Shown here piece after piece: positions 1 to 9,472 of a stretch of 64,000 nucleotides of DNA. The notes under the pieces are model-generated. The model ran no database searches. It saw only the letters and a program-made list of their open reading frames with translations, and had not been told where the DNA came from. The DNA is from DSOI01 sp041394885 (GTDB taxonomy: Bacteria > Acidobacteriota > Terriglobia > Bryobacterales > Bryobacteraceae). Location: the NCBI GenBank assembly GCA_041394885.1, contig JAWKHI010000037.1, positions 1 through 64,000 of the forward strand, written 5' to 3'. Position numbers and translations under genes: made by a program. The first letter of the stretch is position 1, and each line of letters opens with the position of its first letter.

Positions 1-273
1 GCTCGGTTTGTCTACGTCGGCGCCGGCGCCCACCATGGCGAACTCTGTTCGGTGATCCGGCGCCTTGGGCAAAGGCTTGCCATGGTTTCGTTCGCCAGCG
101 AAACACTGGTGGTGAGCGAGAAGAGACTCGAGCCCATCGGTGCAGCGGCCATTCCAAGTAGGGGCTCCGGCGCTTGCGAGGAGTGCGGCGATCGAGTTTG
201 GTCCGATGCTCGGCTTTGTCCGGGTTGTCGAACCGAGCTTTCGTTGCTGGCGGCGGCGGGAGCGGACCGATGA
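1..273 (+). CDS. 5'-partial small protein with SH3-like stretch and zinc ribbon
   Basis: The frame is open from base 1, so the true start lies outside the window; 90 residues are visible, and an internal GTG at 52 is only a possible start. The first half (about residues 1-45) alternates hydrophobic and charged residues in a way that suggests a small beta-barrel, and the second half has a clear zinc-ribbon pattern, CEEC followed ten residues later by CPGC (about residues 58-75). It sits 109 bp upstream of a P27-type small terminase gene in the same direction, so it may be a phage gene. I do not recognise a named family. The zinc ribbon is seen directly; the phage link is inferred from position only. 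Confidence 0.5.
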   Translation, partial: ARFVYVGAGAHHGELCSVIRRLGQRLAMVSFASETLVVSEKRLEPIGAAAIPSRGSGACEECGDRVWSDARLCPGCRTELSLLAAAGADR

Positions 274-830
274 TTGCCCAGGCGCCAGGGGGGCGTCCGA
301 ATCTCGTGGACGCTATAACAACGAGACCGCGAGGCAGCCGAATACGAAAATCGGCAAAATTGGGCGACCTGGAGTACGCGGGATGAGAGGGCGTCCGCCC
401 ATTCCGATTGCCCAGAAGCGCGCGCAGGGCGATACGCGCCAACGGGGCGCGAAAAAGCACGAGGCGGCGCTTGCGGAGGCGTTCGAAGCGCGTCGCGGCC
501 GGCCGCCGATGCCAGACTCGCTCAAGTTTGGCGCTTCGTGCAAGAGTCAGCACCCAGACGCGAAGATCCGGAAGATCCAGGACGCGGCGACGCGCGCGCG
601 GTTGAAGATGGCGCGGGATCACTGGGAGTACTTGGCCGATGAGTTGGCGAAGAACGGGATGCTGGCCAGCCTGGACGAGGGGATGTTGACCGGGCAGGCT
701 CTGAATTATGCACTGGGGGTGGAGGCGGCGCGCGAGGGACGGGAGACGGCGTTCTCGCGCATTTGGCAGCGGTACATGCAGATCGCGGACCGGATGGGGC
801 TGAGCGAGTCCGCTCGGGCGCGCCTTCCTA

Positions 831-1984
831 GTGTAGTGTAATCGAAATAGGTTGAATTAAAGACGAGGGTCTGCCATACTGAGCTATGGCGCGACCCATT
901 GCAGTCATTGAACTCACCCCCGATGAGCGCGCCACTTTGCGGCGACGCGTTGGAGCGCCTACTTCCGCCCAGCGGGATGTGCTGCGGGCGCGCATCGTAT
1001 TGCTGCGCGCAGAGGGCCGGCGGGAAGCGGACGTAGCGGCGGAAGTCGGCACCAGCATCAATACGGTCTCGCTGTGGTCAAAGCGCTTCGAGGAACAAGG
1101 CTTGGCCGGTCTGGACGACGCGCCAGGGCGGGGCCGCAAGCCGTGGCTGGCGCCGGAGAAAATCCGCAAGGTGGTCACCGAAGTGACTCGGCCGCCCAAA
1201 GGTCGACGCCAATGGAGCACCCGCACGATGGCGGCGGCGGTGGGCATGTCGCATCAGAGCGTGCATGCCATTTGGAAAAAGAATGACCTCAAGCCGCATC
1301 TGGTACGGACTTTCAAGATCTCCAACGATCCGCAATTTGAGGAGAAGTTCTGGGACATCATCGGCCTCTACCTGGACCCACCGGACAAGGCGCTGGTGCT
1401 GTGTTGCGATGAGAAGAGCCAATGCCAAGCGCTGGAGAGAACGCAGCCTGGGCTGCCGCTGGGGATCGGCGAGATTCGCACTAAGACGCACGACTATCGG
1501 CGACACGGCACGATCACGCTATTCGCGGCGCTGAACTCTTTGGAAGGCAAGCTGATCACCCGGACTGAAGCCAAGCACACCCACGTAGAATGGCTCCGCT
1601 TCCTGCGCCAGATTGATCGGGAAACACCGGCCGCGTTGGACATTCATGTCATCGCCGACAACTATGCCACCCACAAGCACGCCAAGGTCAAAGCCTGGCT
1701 GAGCAAGCATCCTCGTTTTCATCTGCACTTTACGCCGACAGGCAGTTCTTGGATGAACCTCATTGAGCGCTTCTTTGCCGACCTGACCAACGAATGCATT
1801 CGGGAGGGTAGCTTTCAGAGCGTCCGCGAACTCGTCCAGGCGATCGAGGAATACTTGGCACTGCGGAACGAGAATCCCAAACGATATGTGTGGCGAGCCA
1901 AGGGAGAAGAGATCCTCCGGAAGATCGCGCGGGCCAAGGAAGCGCTTCAGGCTGTTATTAATAGCTAATTCAGAGACACTACAC
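831..1984 (+). mobile_element. Complete IS630-family insertion sequence (1154 bp)
   Basis: Both ends are visible. The left end at 831-850 and the right end at 1965-1984 form imperfect inverted repeats, 15 of 20 positions matching with the outer nine (GTGTAGTGT) perfect. The element is flanked by TA on both sides (829-830 and 1985-1986), the expected target duplication of IS630/Tc1-mariner elements. It carries a single intact transposase gene. It lies inside a phage small terminase gene whose two halves remain in frame across the target site, which suggests a fairly recent insertion. Confidence 0.93.
886..1968 (+). CDS. IS630-family DDE transposase
   Basis: Cut-and-paste transposase of 360 residues. 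The N-terminus (about 1-140) holds helix-turn-helix DNA-binding segments (AAEVGTSINTVSLWSKRF around 51-68 and a second around 111-130). The catalytic core has D175 (CCDEKSQ), D258 (IADNYATH) and E294 (SSWMNLIERFF), a D-E spacing of 35 residues, as expected for this family. No frame break is seen, in contrast to the many IS630 copies that need a frameshift, so it could be active. The gene starts at ATG 886, 55 bp inside the left repeat, and ends 16 bp before the right end. Confidence 0.95.
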   Translation: MARPIAVIELTPDERATLRRRVGAPTSAQRDVLRARIVLLRAEGRREADVAAEVGTSINTVSLWSKRFEEQGLAGLDDAPGRGRKPWLAPEKIRKVVTEVTRPPKGRRQWSTRTMAAAVGMSHQSVHAIWKKNDLKPHLVRTFKISNDPQFEEKFWDIIGLYLDPPDKALVLCCDEKSQCQALERTQPGLPLGIGEIRTKTHDYRRHGTITLFAALNSLEGKLITRTEAKHTHVEWLRFLRQIDRETPAALDIHVIADNYATHKHAKVKAWLSKHPRFHLHFTPTGSSWMNLIERFFADLTNECIREGSFQSVRELVQAIEEYLALRNENPKRYVWRAKGEEILRKIARAKEALQAVINS

Positions 1985-2074
1985 TAGTATTCACAGACTC
2001 GACAGAACCCAAGTGACGGAGTAGAATCGGATGATCATATGGGGGCTGTTATTCCACTTTGGAGGAGATCATAG

Positions 2075-5000
2075 GTGCGACATAGAACGGCGCGGCTGTT
2101 GACCCTGCTGCGGTTTGGGCCTTGGGTCTGTTCCCTGAGCGCATTTGGGGCGGGCATTCCGGCTATTTTCCACGAGGAGCACGTGCTCGGCCATCGACCG
2201 GAGTATGTGGGCCTGGGTTTCTCGGGACCGGTTAGGGTGAACGCAGACGGTATGAAATTTGGACGTGGGGGGGCGGTGGAGTTGCGATTCGCCGGCGCAC
2301 GTCAGGCAGCCCAAATAGAAGGAGACGGGCCGGCCGTTCCGTGGACACGTTACGGGAGGAACAAAACAGAGCGGGGGAATGCCTACTCACGTATCCGGCT
2401 GCGGGAGGCGTATCCGGGGATCGACGTTCTGGTGTACCGGCAAGGGCGCAGCGTCGAGTACGACCTTGAGGTGAAGAAAGACGCAGATCCAGCCGCGTTC
2501 CGCATGATTATCGCAGGCGCCACGGGGCGGATTGACGAACAGGGAGACTTACTGATCTCTGGCAGCGATGTGGAGTTGCGGCACCGGGCTCCACACGTCA
2601 CCCAAAATGGGAAGGCCATCGCGGCACGCTATGAGCTACGTGGGCAGGAGGTTGGGATCGTCTACGACGAATACGACCGGAGCAGCGAATTGGTTGTGGA
2701 TCCGCTGGTCGAATGGATCCACCTTCTGAACAGCTACTCCGATTCGCCGATGGTTTCTGGCCTCACACCGGACGGAAAGCTGGTGATCGCAACCGTCGCT
2801 TCGACGGTAGACTTTTTCTTGCCAACAGTTGTCGGGCAGCCGTTTCCTCCGGGGAGCCAGACATTGATCGCAGTGTGGAAGTTGACAGACGATGGGAATG
2901 AGATCGCCCAGTACACGCTTTTCGGAGCGAATTGGTACAACTCTCCGAAAGATATGGTGGTCTCAGCGGATGGGTCGATTCATATTGTCGGCCAAGCGAG
3001 CGGCACCGGGTTCCCGATCGTCGGCGGATTTATCTCGTCGAATCCATCCGGAGGCTCGGCTGGCTTCTATGCGAAACTCAACACGCAGTTTGAAATGACG
3101 TATTCAACCCTGATCACCGGCAGCGGACTCAACAACTCAGCCGACCGGATCGCGCTGCATCCGAACGGCGACGCCTACATCAGCGGCTCCACGGGCTCGC
3201 TCGACTTTCCGCTTGTCAACGGTCGACAGACAGTGGCCAGCGCTGCCTACTTGATGCAGATCCGGGCAGGTCTGCCGGTGTACTCCTCTTACTGGGGGTC
3301 GCGTCAGGGTTCTAGCTCCTCGGGTGTAGGGCCGGAAATCCTCGCGCTATCAGCCACCACCGACGGCTTAGCCGTCGCGATGGCGGGGTGTACGGGGACG
3401 GTCACGTCCCCAGCCCGGTGTGACTATCCGCTGATCAAGTTGTCGGCGGATCTCAAAGATGTGTTGTGGTCAAGATCGATGTCAACGACGATTGTCCCAG
3501 CATCGCTGCTTTGGGGAGCTGATGGCAGTTTGTTTGTAGGAGGGGCACAGTCGGGGCGGGGGCCGTCCATTTCAAAGCTGAATGGGACGACGGGCGTTAC
3601 GCTTTGGGACTACCGGCCAGCGCTCAAGGATGCCGGAGGGAAGATTCTATCCCTGGCACAGGACTCAGCTGGCTTCATCTACGGAGTGGGGGAGGCGGGA
3701 GTGCCGGGAACCCTCGTGAAAGCTGTCCAAACTGCGAACATGGGCTTTTCAGACGGCTATTTCGTCCGTTTGAATTCTGCGGGTACGGCGGTCGATGCGT
3801 CACTGCTTGGCGGCGATCAGGATGACCGGATTTGGAGAATTCATTTGACCTCGACGCCCGGAGTGGTAATCGTGACGGGCACGACGCAGTCGTTCGATTT
3901 CCCACAGACGGAGGTTGTGTTGAACTATTTTCCAGTCTTTCGGACCGCTGCGCCTTGGGTGGGAAAGATCGATTTCAATCAGGATACCTGCCGGACCTGG
4001 GTCAACCCCACAGAATCGGTGATACCGAAGTCCGGAGGCACCTATCCCCTTCGCGTATTTACGACCGGCTCAGCCTGTGGGTGGAGCTTTGTCAGTGACC
4101 AAGGTTGGGCGCGGACGAACTTGCCAACCGGGAGCAACAGCGCGAAAACGACGGTCACAATAGACACGAATTTCGGCGCAGCGAGGGTGGCCAATTTCAG
4201 TTCTGGTAGCGCGGTGAAGCATACCCTGCGGCAAACAAACAGTGATTGCCGGGTGACGCTCAGCACGGGGCGGCTGATGGTTCCTAACAAAGGCGGCGTC
4301 TACAGCGTGGATTACCAGGTAGGGAACGGGTGCGGAGCCTTCACCTGGACGAGTGATGCGCCTTGGGCATCGGGAAAATACACCGGGTTCGGCATCAACC
4401 CATCGTTCGATCGGGTACAAGTGACCGTAGTCCCGAACACAACGGGCCATCGAAGAGAGACACGGCTGACGCTGGCGGGATACAGTTTCCGCGTTGTGCA
4501 AGGGCAGACCGGCGATGGTGGACTGAGACCTTTTGTGCCGTCCGCGAACATTGTTCAGACTGGCGTGACGCAGGTATTGACATTCGAGTTCTCACACCCG
4601 AAGGGCTTTACGGCGCTGGATGTAGTGAACGTTTTGATCAATCAATATCTCGACGGGAGCGCCGCGTGCTACGTGGCATATTCGCAAAGATACAAGGTGC
4701 TATATTTGGTCAACGACCTGGGGCCCAAGAATGGGCTTTCACCGGGCTTGACGCTGGGGCAGACCGGTTCGGTTAGCAACAGTCAGTGCCGGATCAATTC
4801 GGCGGGCTCCTCGGCGACAGGGGACGGGAACACTCTGACACTGAAGCTAAACATCGAGTATCTTGGGGCATTCAAGGGTAACAAGGTTATCTATTCGGCC
4901 GCGGGAGATCTGGACGGATTCAATTCGGGCTGGAATACAATTGGAGCATCTCTGATACCGGGAGCGGCGGTGAGTTATCCGACACCGGCTGGGATGAGTC

Positions 5001-5416
5001 CGATAACCGGAACGGCGGCGAACCAGACCATTTCTTTCGCCTACCGGGACGCGACGAGCGCGAACAACATTAAGACAGTATGGGCGCTGTTCAACACCGC
5101 GATCGACGGTCGACAGGCCTGCTTCGTAGCGTATTATGCGCCCGGGAACACTTTGTACTTGTACCCGAACAACGGGAACGGCGCACAGGCCAGTTTCATT
5201 GTCCTTACGGGTACCAACGTAATTGAGAACGGCCAGTGCCGCATCAGCGCACAGGGATCGTCGGCGTTGTTCAATGGGAACCAATTGACCCTGAATTTGA
5301 ACATCCAGTTCAACCCAGCATTCCAGGGGTCGAAGGCGGTATGGATGGCGGTTCAGACCCTCTCAGACCAGACAAGCCCGTGGACGGTGAGCGGATCGTG
5401 GCAGGTGCCCCCGTAG
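2075..5416 (+). CDS. Giant exported beta-propeller/BACON protein with duplicated C-terminal module
   Basis: 1113 residues from a GTG at 2075 supported by GGAGGAG at 2061-2067. A signal peptide covers about residues 1-26. Residues 30-215 are the domain that precedes SBBP repeats in acidobacterial exported proteins (YPGIDVLVYRQGRSVEYDLEV; the SBBP protein at 37770-40781 has the same block). A propeller-like middle follows to about residue 630, then two BACON-like segments (each with a C-x-W pattern, about 635-815), then two tandem copies of a roughly 130-residue module with ACYVAY/ACFVAY, LYLxxNxG and GQCRI signatures (about 820-1113). Probably surface-bound or secreted; ligand unknown. Its base composition looks less GC-rich than its neighbours. 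Confidence 0.85.
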   Translation: MRHRTARLLTLLRFGPWVCSLSAFGAGIPAIFHEEHVLGHRPEYVGLGFSGPVRVNADGMKFGRGGAVELRFAGARQAAQIEGDGPAVPWTRYGRNKTERGNAYSRIRLREAYPGIDVLVYRQGRSVEYDLEVKKDADPAAFRMIIAGATGRIDEQGDLLISGSDVELRHRAPHVTQNGKAIAARYELRGQEVGIVYDEYDRSSELVVDPLVEWIHLLNSYSDSPMVSGLTPDGKLVIATVASTVDFFLPTVVGQPFPPGSQTLIAVWKLTDDGNEIAQYTLFGANWYNSPKDMVVSADGSIHIVGQASGTGFPIVGGFISSNPSGGSAGFYAKLNTQFEMTYSTLITGSGLNNSADRIALHPNGDAYISGSTGSLDFPLVNGRQTVASAAYLMQIRAGLPVYSSYWGSRQGSSSSGVGPEILALSATTDGLAVAMAGCTGTVTSPARCDYPLIKLSADLKDVLWSRSMSTTIVPASLLWGADGSLFVGGAQSGRGPSISKLNGTTGVTLWDYRPALKDAGGKILSLAQDSAGFIYGVGEAGVPGTLVKAVQTANMGFSDGYFVRLNSAGTAVDASLLGGDQDDRIWRIHLTSTPGVVIVTGTTQSFDFPQTEVVLNYFPVFRTAAPWVGKIDFNQDTCRTWVNPTESVIPKSGGTYPLRVFTTGSACGWSFVSDQGWARTNLPTGSNSAKTTVTIDTNFGAARVANFSSGSAVKHTLRQTNSDCRVTLSTGRLMVPNKGGVYSVDYQVGNGCGAFTWTSDAPWASGKYTGFGINPSFDRVQVTVVPNTTGHRRETRLTLAGYSFRVVQGQTGDGGLRPFVPSANIVQTGVTQVLTFEFSHPKGFTALDVVNVLINQYLDGSAACYVAYSQRYKVLYLVNDLGPKNGLSPGLTLGQTGSVSNSQCRINSAGSSATGDGNTLTLKLNIEYLGAFKGNKVIYSAAGDLDGFNSGWNTIGASLIPGAAVSYPTPAGMSPITGTAANQTISFAYRDATSANNIKTVWALFNTAIDGRQACFVAYYAPGNTLYLYPNNGNGAQASFIVLTGTNVIENGQCRISAQGSSALFNGNQLTLNLNIQFNPAFQGSKAVWMAVQTLSDQTSPWTVSGSWQVPP

Positions 5417-5676
5417 ACAGACTGCGCCGCGAGCCAGCCCGGGTCGACCGGCGCAACGGCGAGATTCATCTCGTAACGCCCCGCATGGCGCGCGTCGGGG
5501 CTGCACGTTACGTTTCCGACGCGATGGCCGATAGCTGCATCGTTCGCTGCCGGATAGCTGATTCTGCGATTCGATACTTTGATTCACGTCCTCCATTGCG
5601 GGACCTTGGTATGTCGCGGTTGGGCGGCTAGGCACGCTTCGCTTGTGTCGGGCTACAAAAAAGGGGCCCTAGCGAC

Positions 5677-6079
5677 ACAATCAACGCATCCGCCGTAAGG
5701 GGTTGCGTGAGATCGCGTTCGCGCCCATGGGCCGCTTCGTCGATGCCGCCACGAGATCAACACAGGGGAGCGAGGGATGACGTCAGGACAGGACGCGGTA
5801 CTCCCGATTTTGTCGCTCCCGACAAAATCAAGAGCCGAATGGGATCGGCAATGAGAGAAACCGCGGGCGCGGCCGCGTACGCTGCCGAGACAGATCCGAG
5901 TGCTCCGGCGCCCTTGATGAATCCGCGGCGATTGATGCTAGTCACAGGACCTCTGACTCCTCGTTTTCTGCAGGTTCGGATCCCAAGATTATCTGGCGCT
6001 TCCCTCAGCCGGCGCAAGCGCGCCCTGGGCGAGCGCACCACCACCTCACGCAACCCCTTACGGCGGATGCGTTGATTGT
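5677..6079. repeat. 403-bp element bounded by perfect 35-bp inverted repeats
   Basis: Bases 5677-5711 and 6045-6079 are exact reverse complements over 35 bp, enclosing 333 bp. No transposase is encoded between them, and no clear target duplication was found, so this could be a MITE, an IS remnant, or a large invertible or cruciform-forming segment. Inside are a strong hairpin (5806-5829, 10-bp stem, 4-nt loop) and, on the minus strand, the start of a Tat-exported protein. It fills most of the 792-bp gap between 5416 and 6227; I see no gene in 5417-5676 and nothing definite in 6080-6226. Confidence 0.75.
5757..5945 (-). pseudogene. Truncated N-terminus of a Tat-exported protein
   Basis: From a GTG at 5945 (GAGG about 8 nt upstream) the minus strand reads a 62-residue peptide with a textbook twin-arginine signal, INRRGFIKGAG followed by a hydrophobic, Ala-rich segment ending AAAPAVS. 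Only about 30 residues follow before a stop, and the 3' part runs into the hairpin at 5806-5829. It looks like the beginning of an exported enzyme whose body has been lost, captured between the 35-bp inverted repeats. Which enzyme it was cannot be told from what is left. Confidence 0.4.
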
Positions 6080-6226
6080 AATGAGGTCCCTCCGAGTCCC
6101 CACAGGCATGGAGCCCCGAGCCTACCGCTACCTCGCCAACCCAGATCCCGGGCCAGCCAAGACAAAGAGAGGACGACGACTACGAAAAGGGACCATGAGT
6201 TAATAAATGTGATAAAGTTAACAGCC

Positions 6227-9200
6227 ATGAAGCGTCTTTGCTTTCGTGCTCTCGTGGGTCTTGTTGCCACCTCCCTTCTGACCTTCGCGCAAACCTCCAC
6301 CGGACAGATCGCCGTCACCGTGCTCGATCCGACCGGCGCCGTGGTCCCAGGCGCTACCGTCACCCTCACTGGCTCGGATACCGGTGAGCTCGTCCGTACG
6401 CTGACAACCGACGAACTAGGTACGGCCACCGCGCCCCTTTTGCGCCCGGGCGCGTACACGGTAGCCGCCACCCACGAGGGATTCAAGCGCCTCGAACGCT
6501 CGGGCGTGACCCTGCGCGTTGCGGACGCGCTTTCCTTGCGTCTGACACTGGAGCCCGGCGGCGTCACCGAATCCATCAGCGTGACCGCGCAGGCCGAGCT
6601 ATTGGAGGAACGGACGCACTCCGTCGGCCAGGTGGTGGACGACCGCACGATGCAACAGCTCCCCCTCAATGGCCGCAACTATCTGCAACTGGGAAACCTG
6701 ACCGCGGGCGCGGTGCCCAACACACGGTCGCGGGACCGGACGTTTTCCGCCTACGGAAACCGTGGGCTCCAGAACGCCTTCCTGCTCGACGGCGCGCGTA
6801 ACACGAATTACCTCCGCGGCTTGGACAATCGCGCCCGCGACGCCATGCGTCCTTCGCTCGAAGCGATCTCCGAGTTCAAGGTGCAGACGTCGAACTTCTC
6901 CGCCGAATACGGCGCATCGGCCGGCGCGGTAGTCAACGTGGTCACGCGCTCGGGCACGAATCAGTTTCACGGATCGGCGTTCGAGTTCATTCGCAACTCC
7001 GCCTTTGACGCACGCGACTTCTTCACTCCCGCGTCGAGTTCCAAACCGCTCTACGTGCAGCACCAGTATGGCGGCTCGCTCGGCGGACCCGTAAGGCAGA
7101 ACCGGGCCTGGTTCATGGCCTCCTATCAGCGAACCCACATCTCGCAGGGCGACAACGTGGTTTCGAGCGTTCCCACCCTGGCCCAGAAGAGCGGAGTGTT
7201 CGGGTCGACGCCCATCTATGATCCCGCCACCTCACGCGCCAATCCGGCTGGAACTGGCTCCGTTCGCGACTTGTTCCCAGGTAACACCATTCCCGCCACG
7301 CGCTTCGACCGGATTGGCAAGCAGCTTGCCGATTACTATCCCAACCCGCAGTTCGCCACCGCGGCGCGCAACTACGTCAACATCCCCATCCACGGAACGC
7401 GATTCCACAACGCCACGTTCCGGGGCGACGTACGCCTCAGCGATCAGGATTCGCTATTTGGCCGCTTCTCCTTCGACGATGGCTCTTTCAACCGCAAGAG
7501 CCCGCTGCCCGAGCCCGCTACCACCGGGACCATCCGTGACCAGCCTGCTCGCAGCGTCGGCGTCGGCTACACGCGCGTAGTCACGCCCACCACAGTGAAT
7601 GAGCTTCGCTTCGCCTGGAACCGCGTCGGCGTGATACAGGACGGCACGGTGCCGCGCGACGAAATCATTCCAGGCAGTCTCGACGCGGATGTCACCAGTT
7701 CCATTCCCACTTTCGGCGTCACCGGCTTCACTCAACTGGGCGCGCCGCCGGCCGGCTTCGGCAATCTCCCGCTCGACAAGTCCTCGGGCGTTTGGAACAT
7801 CTCCGATAACATCAGCTCGGTTCGCGGCAAGCACACCATCAAGGCAGGCTTCGATTACCAGCTCATTCGCGTGATCACTTCGGCGACCTTGCAGGGCCGT
7901 GGGTCCTGGGCGTTCAACGGCGTATTCACGCAGAATCCGCAGAGCCGTCCGCGAACCGGTTCACCCGTCGCGGATCTTTTGCTCGGCCTCCCCAACTCGA
8001 TCACCATCGGCACACGCGGCGTCAGCCAGGAGCGTGAGCACAACACGTATTGGTATTTTCAGGACGACTGGCAAGTGACCCCCAGCCTGACGTTCAATCT
8101 CGGCGTCCGTTACGAGATCACGCGGCCTTTCTACGAAATCGACAACCGCCTCGCCAATCTGATCACCGACTGGGGTGACCCGTTCTTCGGCGAGTACATC
8201 CTCGCCGGCGACAGCCGCCGCCCGCGGTCGCTTCAATACACCGACTACAACAACATCGCGCCCCGCTTCGGTTTCGCCTGGCGCACGCCCGCCACGGGAT
8301 TGGTGCTGCGCGGTGGCTTCGGCATCTTCTATGGGCAGGACGAGGGATTCGGCGTCTCCCAGCGCACGACCAACAATCCGCCCTTCGTCGGCTTCGGCGG
8401 TTTCAATGTGACGTCAGACCAGGTCAACATCCGGTCCACGATCCCGCTGTCTTCGGCGCTGCCGCCACGCCCGGCGCCGGTCGATGCAGCGTCGTACCGG
8501 TATGACCCAAACGCCACCGTCCAGCTCCGTTCCTGGACCAACCGGTTCACGCTGCCCTACGTTGAGCAGTGGACGCTCTCGATGCAGAAGGAGATCGTGC
8601 CGGGTACGCTCTGGGAGCTCAACTACGTCGGCAACCATGGCGTAAAGTTGTGGGGCGTTTACCAGGGCAATCAACCGCTGCCTGGTCCGGGAGCTGTAAA
8701 CAACCGGCGGCCGTTGACGGGAATCTCGCGCGCCTCGATCATCCGTGCCGAGCCGTGGGTGAACTCGAGTTACCACGGCCTGTCGACACGGCTGGAAAGG
8801 CGCTTCAGCAAAGGCTTGTCTTTCCTGGCCTCCTACACCTACGGCCGTTCGCTCGACACGCAGTCCAACGTCGACCTCTGCGACGGTTGCGTCAACTCGT
8901 CCGGCGTCGGCTCGGTGCAGGATTCGAACAATCGCAAAGCCAACCGTGGCCCTTCCGACCACAACGTCCCCCACCGTTTCGTTTTCTCCGGCGGTTGGGA
9001 TCTTCCTTTCAGCCGCGACAACGTCTTCGCGCGCGGCTGGACGCTCGCCGGAATTCTCACCTTTTCGAGCGGCCTGCCATTCACGTTGAACCTGCCATTC
9101 GACAATGCCAATATCGGCAGCGTGAATTGGCCGAACCGCATTGCCGACGGTCGTCTGGATAACCGCGGCATTGACCGTTGGTTCGACGCGGCAGCCTTCA

Positions 9201-9472
9201 CCTTCCCGGCGCAATATACGTTTGGCAATGCCGGCCGCGGTTATCTCACCGGGCCAGGGACCAAGACGCTCGACTTTTCGCTGCAGCGCAGTTTCGACCT
9301 CCCGATCAACGACGTATCGCGAATCGAGTTCCGTGCCGAGGCGTTCAACGCGTTCAACACGCCGCAGTTCGGGATCCCCGGCGCTACGCTCAACACTCCA
9401 CAGTTTGGAACCATTGGCGGCACGGCGGGTCCCAACCGCCAGCTACAGTTTGGGCTGCGCTTCCTTTTCTGA
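6227..9472 (+). CDS. TonB-dependent receptor with carboxypeptidase-regulatory domain (Oar-like)
   Basis: Outer-membrane receptor of 1081 residues. I place the start at ATG 6227, because it gives a compact signal peptide (MKRLCFRALVGLVATSLLTFAQ); the frame is open from a GTG at 6209. Residues 25-110 are the Ig-like carboxypeptidase-regulatory domain (VLDPTGAVVPGATVTLTG). The plug follows (LPLNGRNYLQLGNL, then FSAEYGASAGAVVNVVTRSGTN), then a long beta-barrel ending in phenylalanine (FGLRFLF), as expected for BAM-assembled proteins. Acidobacteria carry dozens of these; the substrate is probably an oligosaccharide, peptide or siderophore-like molecule but cannot be read from sequence. No partner solute-binding gene is adjacent. 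Confidence 0.92.
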   Translation: MKRLCFRALVGLVATSLLTFAQTSTGQIAVTVLDPTGAVVPGATVTLTGSDTGELVRTLTTDELGTATAPLLRPGAYTVAATHEGFKRLERSGVTLRVADALSLRLTLEPGGVTESISVTAQAELLEERTHSVGQVVDDRTMQQLPLNGRNYLQLGNLTAGAVPNTRSRDRTFSAYGNRGLQNAFLLDGARNTNYLRGLDNRARDAMRPSLEAISEFKVQTSNFSAEYGASAGAVVNVVTRSGTNQFHGSAFEFIRNSAFDARDFFTPASSSKPLYVQHQYGGSLGGPVRQNRAWFMASYQRTHISQGDNVVSSVPTLAQKSGVFGSTPIYDPATSRANPAGTGSVRDLFPGNTIPATRFDRIGKQLADYYPNPQFATAARNYVNIPIHGTRFHNATFRGDVRLSDQDSLFGRFSFDDGSFNRKSPLPEPATTGTIRDQPARSVGVGYTRVVTPTTVNELRFAWNRVGVIQDGTVPRDEIIPGSLDADVTSSIPTFGVTGFTQLGAPPAGFGNLPLDKSSGVWNISDNISSVRGKHTIKAGFDYQLIRVITSATLQGRGSWAFNGVFTQNPQSRPRTGSPVADLLLGLPNSITIGTRGVSQEREHNTYWYFQDDWQVTPSLTFNLGVRYEITRPFYEIDNRLANLITDWGDPFFGEYILAGDSRRPRSLQYTDYNNIAPRFGFAWRTPATGLVLRGGFGIFYGQDEGFGVSQRTTNNPPFVGFGGFNVTSDQVNIRSTIPLSSALPPRPAPVDAASYRYDPNATVQLRSWTNRFTLPYVEQWTLSMQKEIVPGTLWELNYVGNHGVKLWGVYQGNQPLPGPGAVNNRRPLTGISRASIIRAEPWVNSSYHGLSTRLERRFSKGLSFLASYTYGRSLDTQSNVDLCDGCVNSSGVGSVQDSNNRKANRGPSDHNVPHRFVFSGGWDLPFSRDNVFARGWTLAGILTFSSGLPFTLNLPFDNANIGSVNWPNRIADGRLDNRGIDRWFDAAAFTFPAQYTFGNAGRGYLTGPGTKTLDFSLQRSFDLPINDVSRIEFRAEAFNAFNTPQFGIPGATLNTPQFGTIGGTAGPNRQLQFGLRFLF

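Larger units (their letters stand above)
383..2024 (+). pseudogene. P27-family phage small terminase, split by an IS630 insertion
   Basis: Starting at ATG 383 (GGAG 8 nt upstream) the frame gives a basic protein beginning MRGRPPIP, then a central ARDHWEYLADELAKNGML block and an alpha-helical end, which is the layout of P27-type small terminase subunits (DNA-recognition subunit of the phage packaging motor). The IS630 element enters after TA at 829-830, so the frame now stops inside the element at 841. Removing 831-1986 (element plus one TA) rejoins the frame at 1987 and reads 12 more codons to a TAG at 2022-2024, restoring a 161-residue protein of normal family length. No large terminase follows, so this is a stranded phage remnant. 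The family call is by sequence pattern; the insertion and the reconstruction are read directly. Confidence 0.7.

Noticed and set aside
5236..5631. 131-codon plus frame running past the end of the BACON protein gene
   Set aside because: The first half is antiphase reading of the real gene and the rest shows no protein-like pattern.
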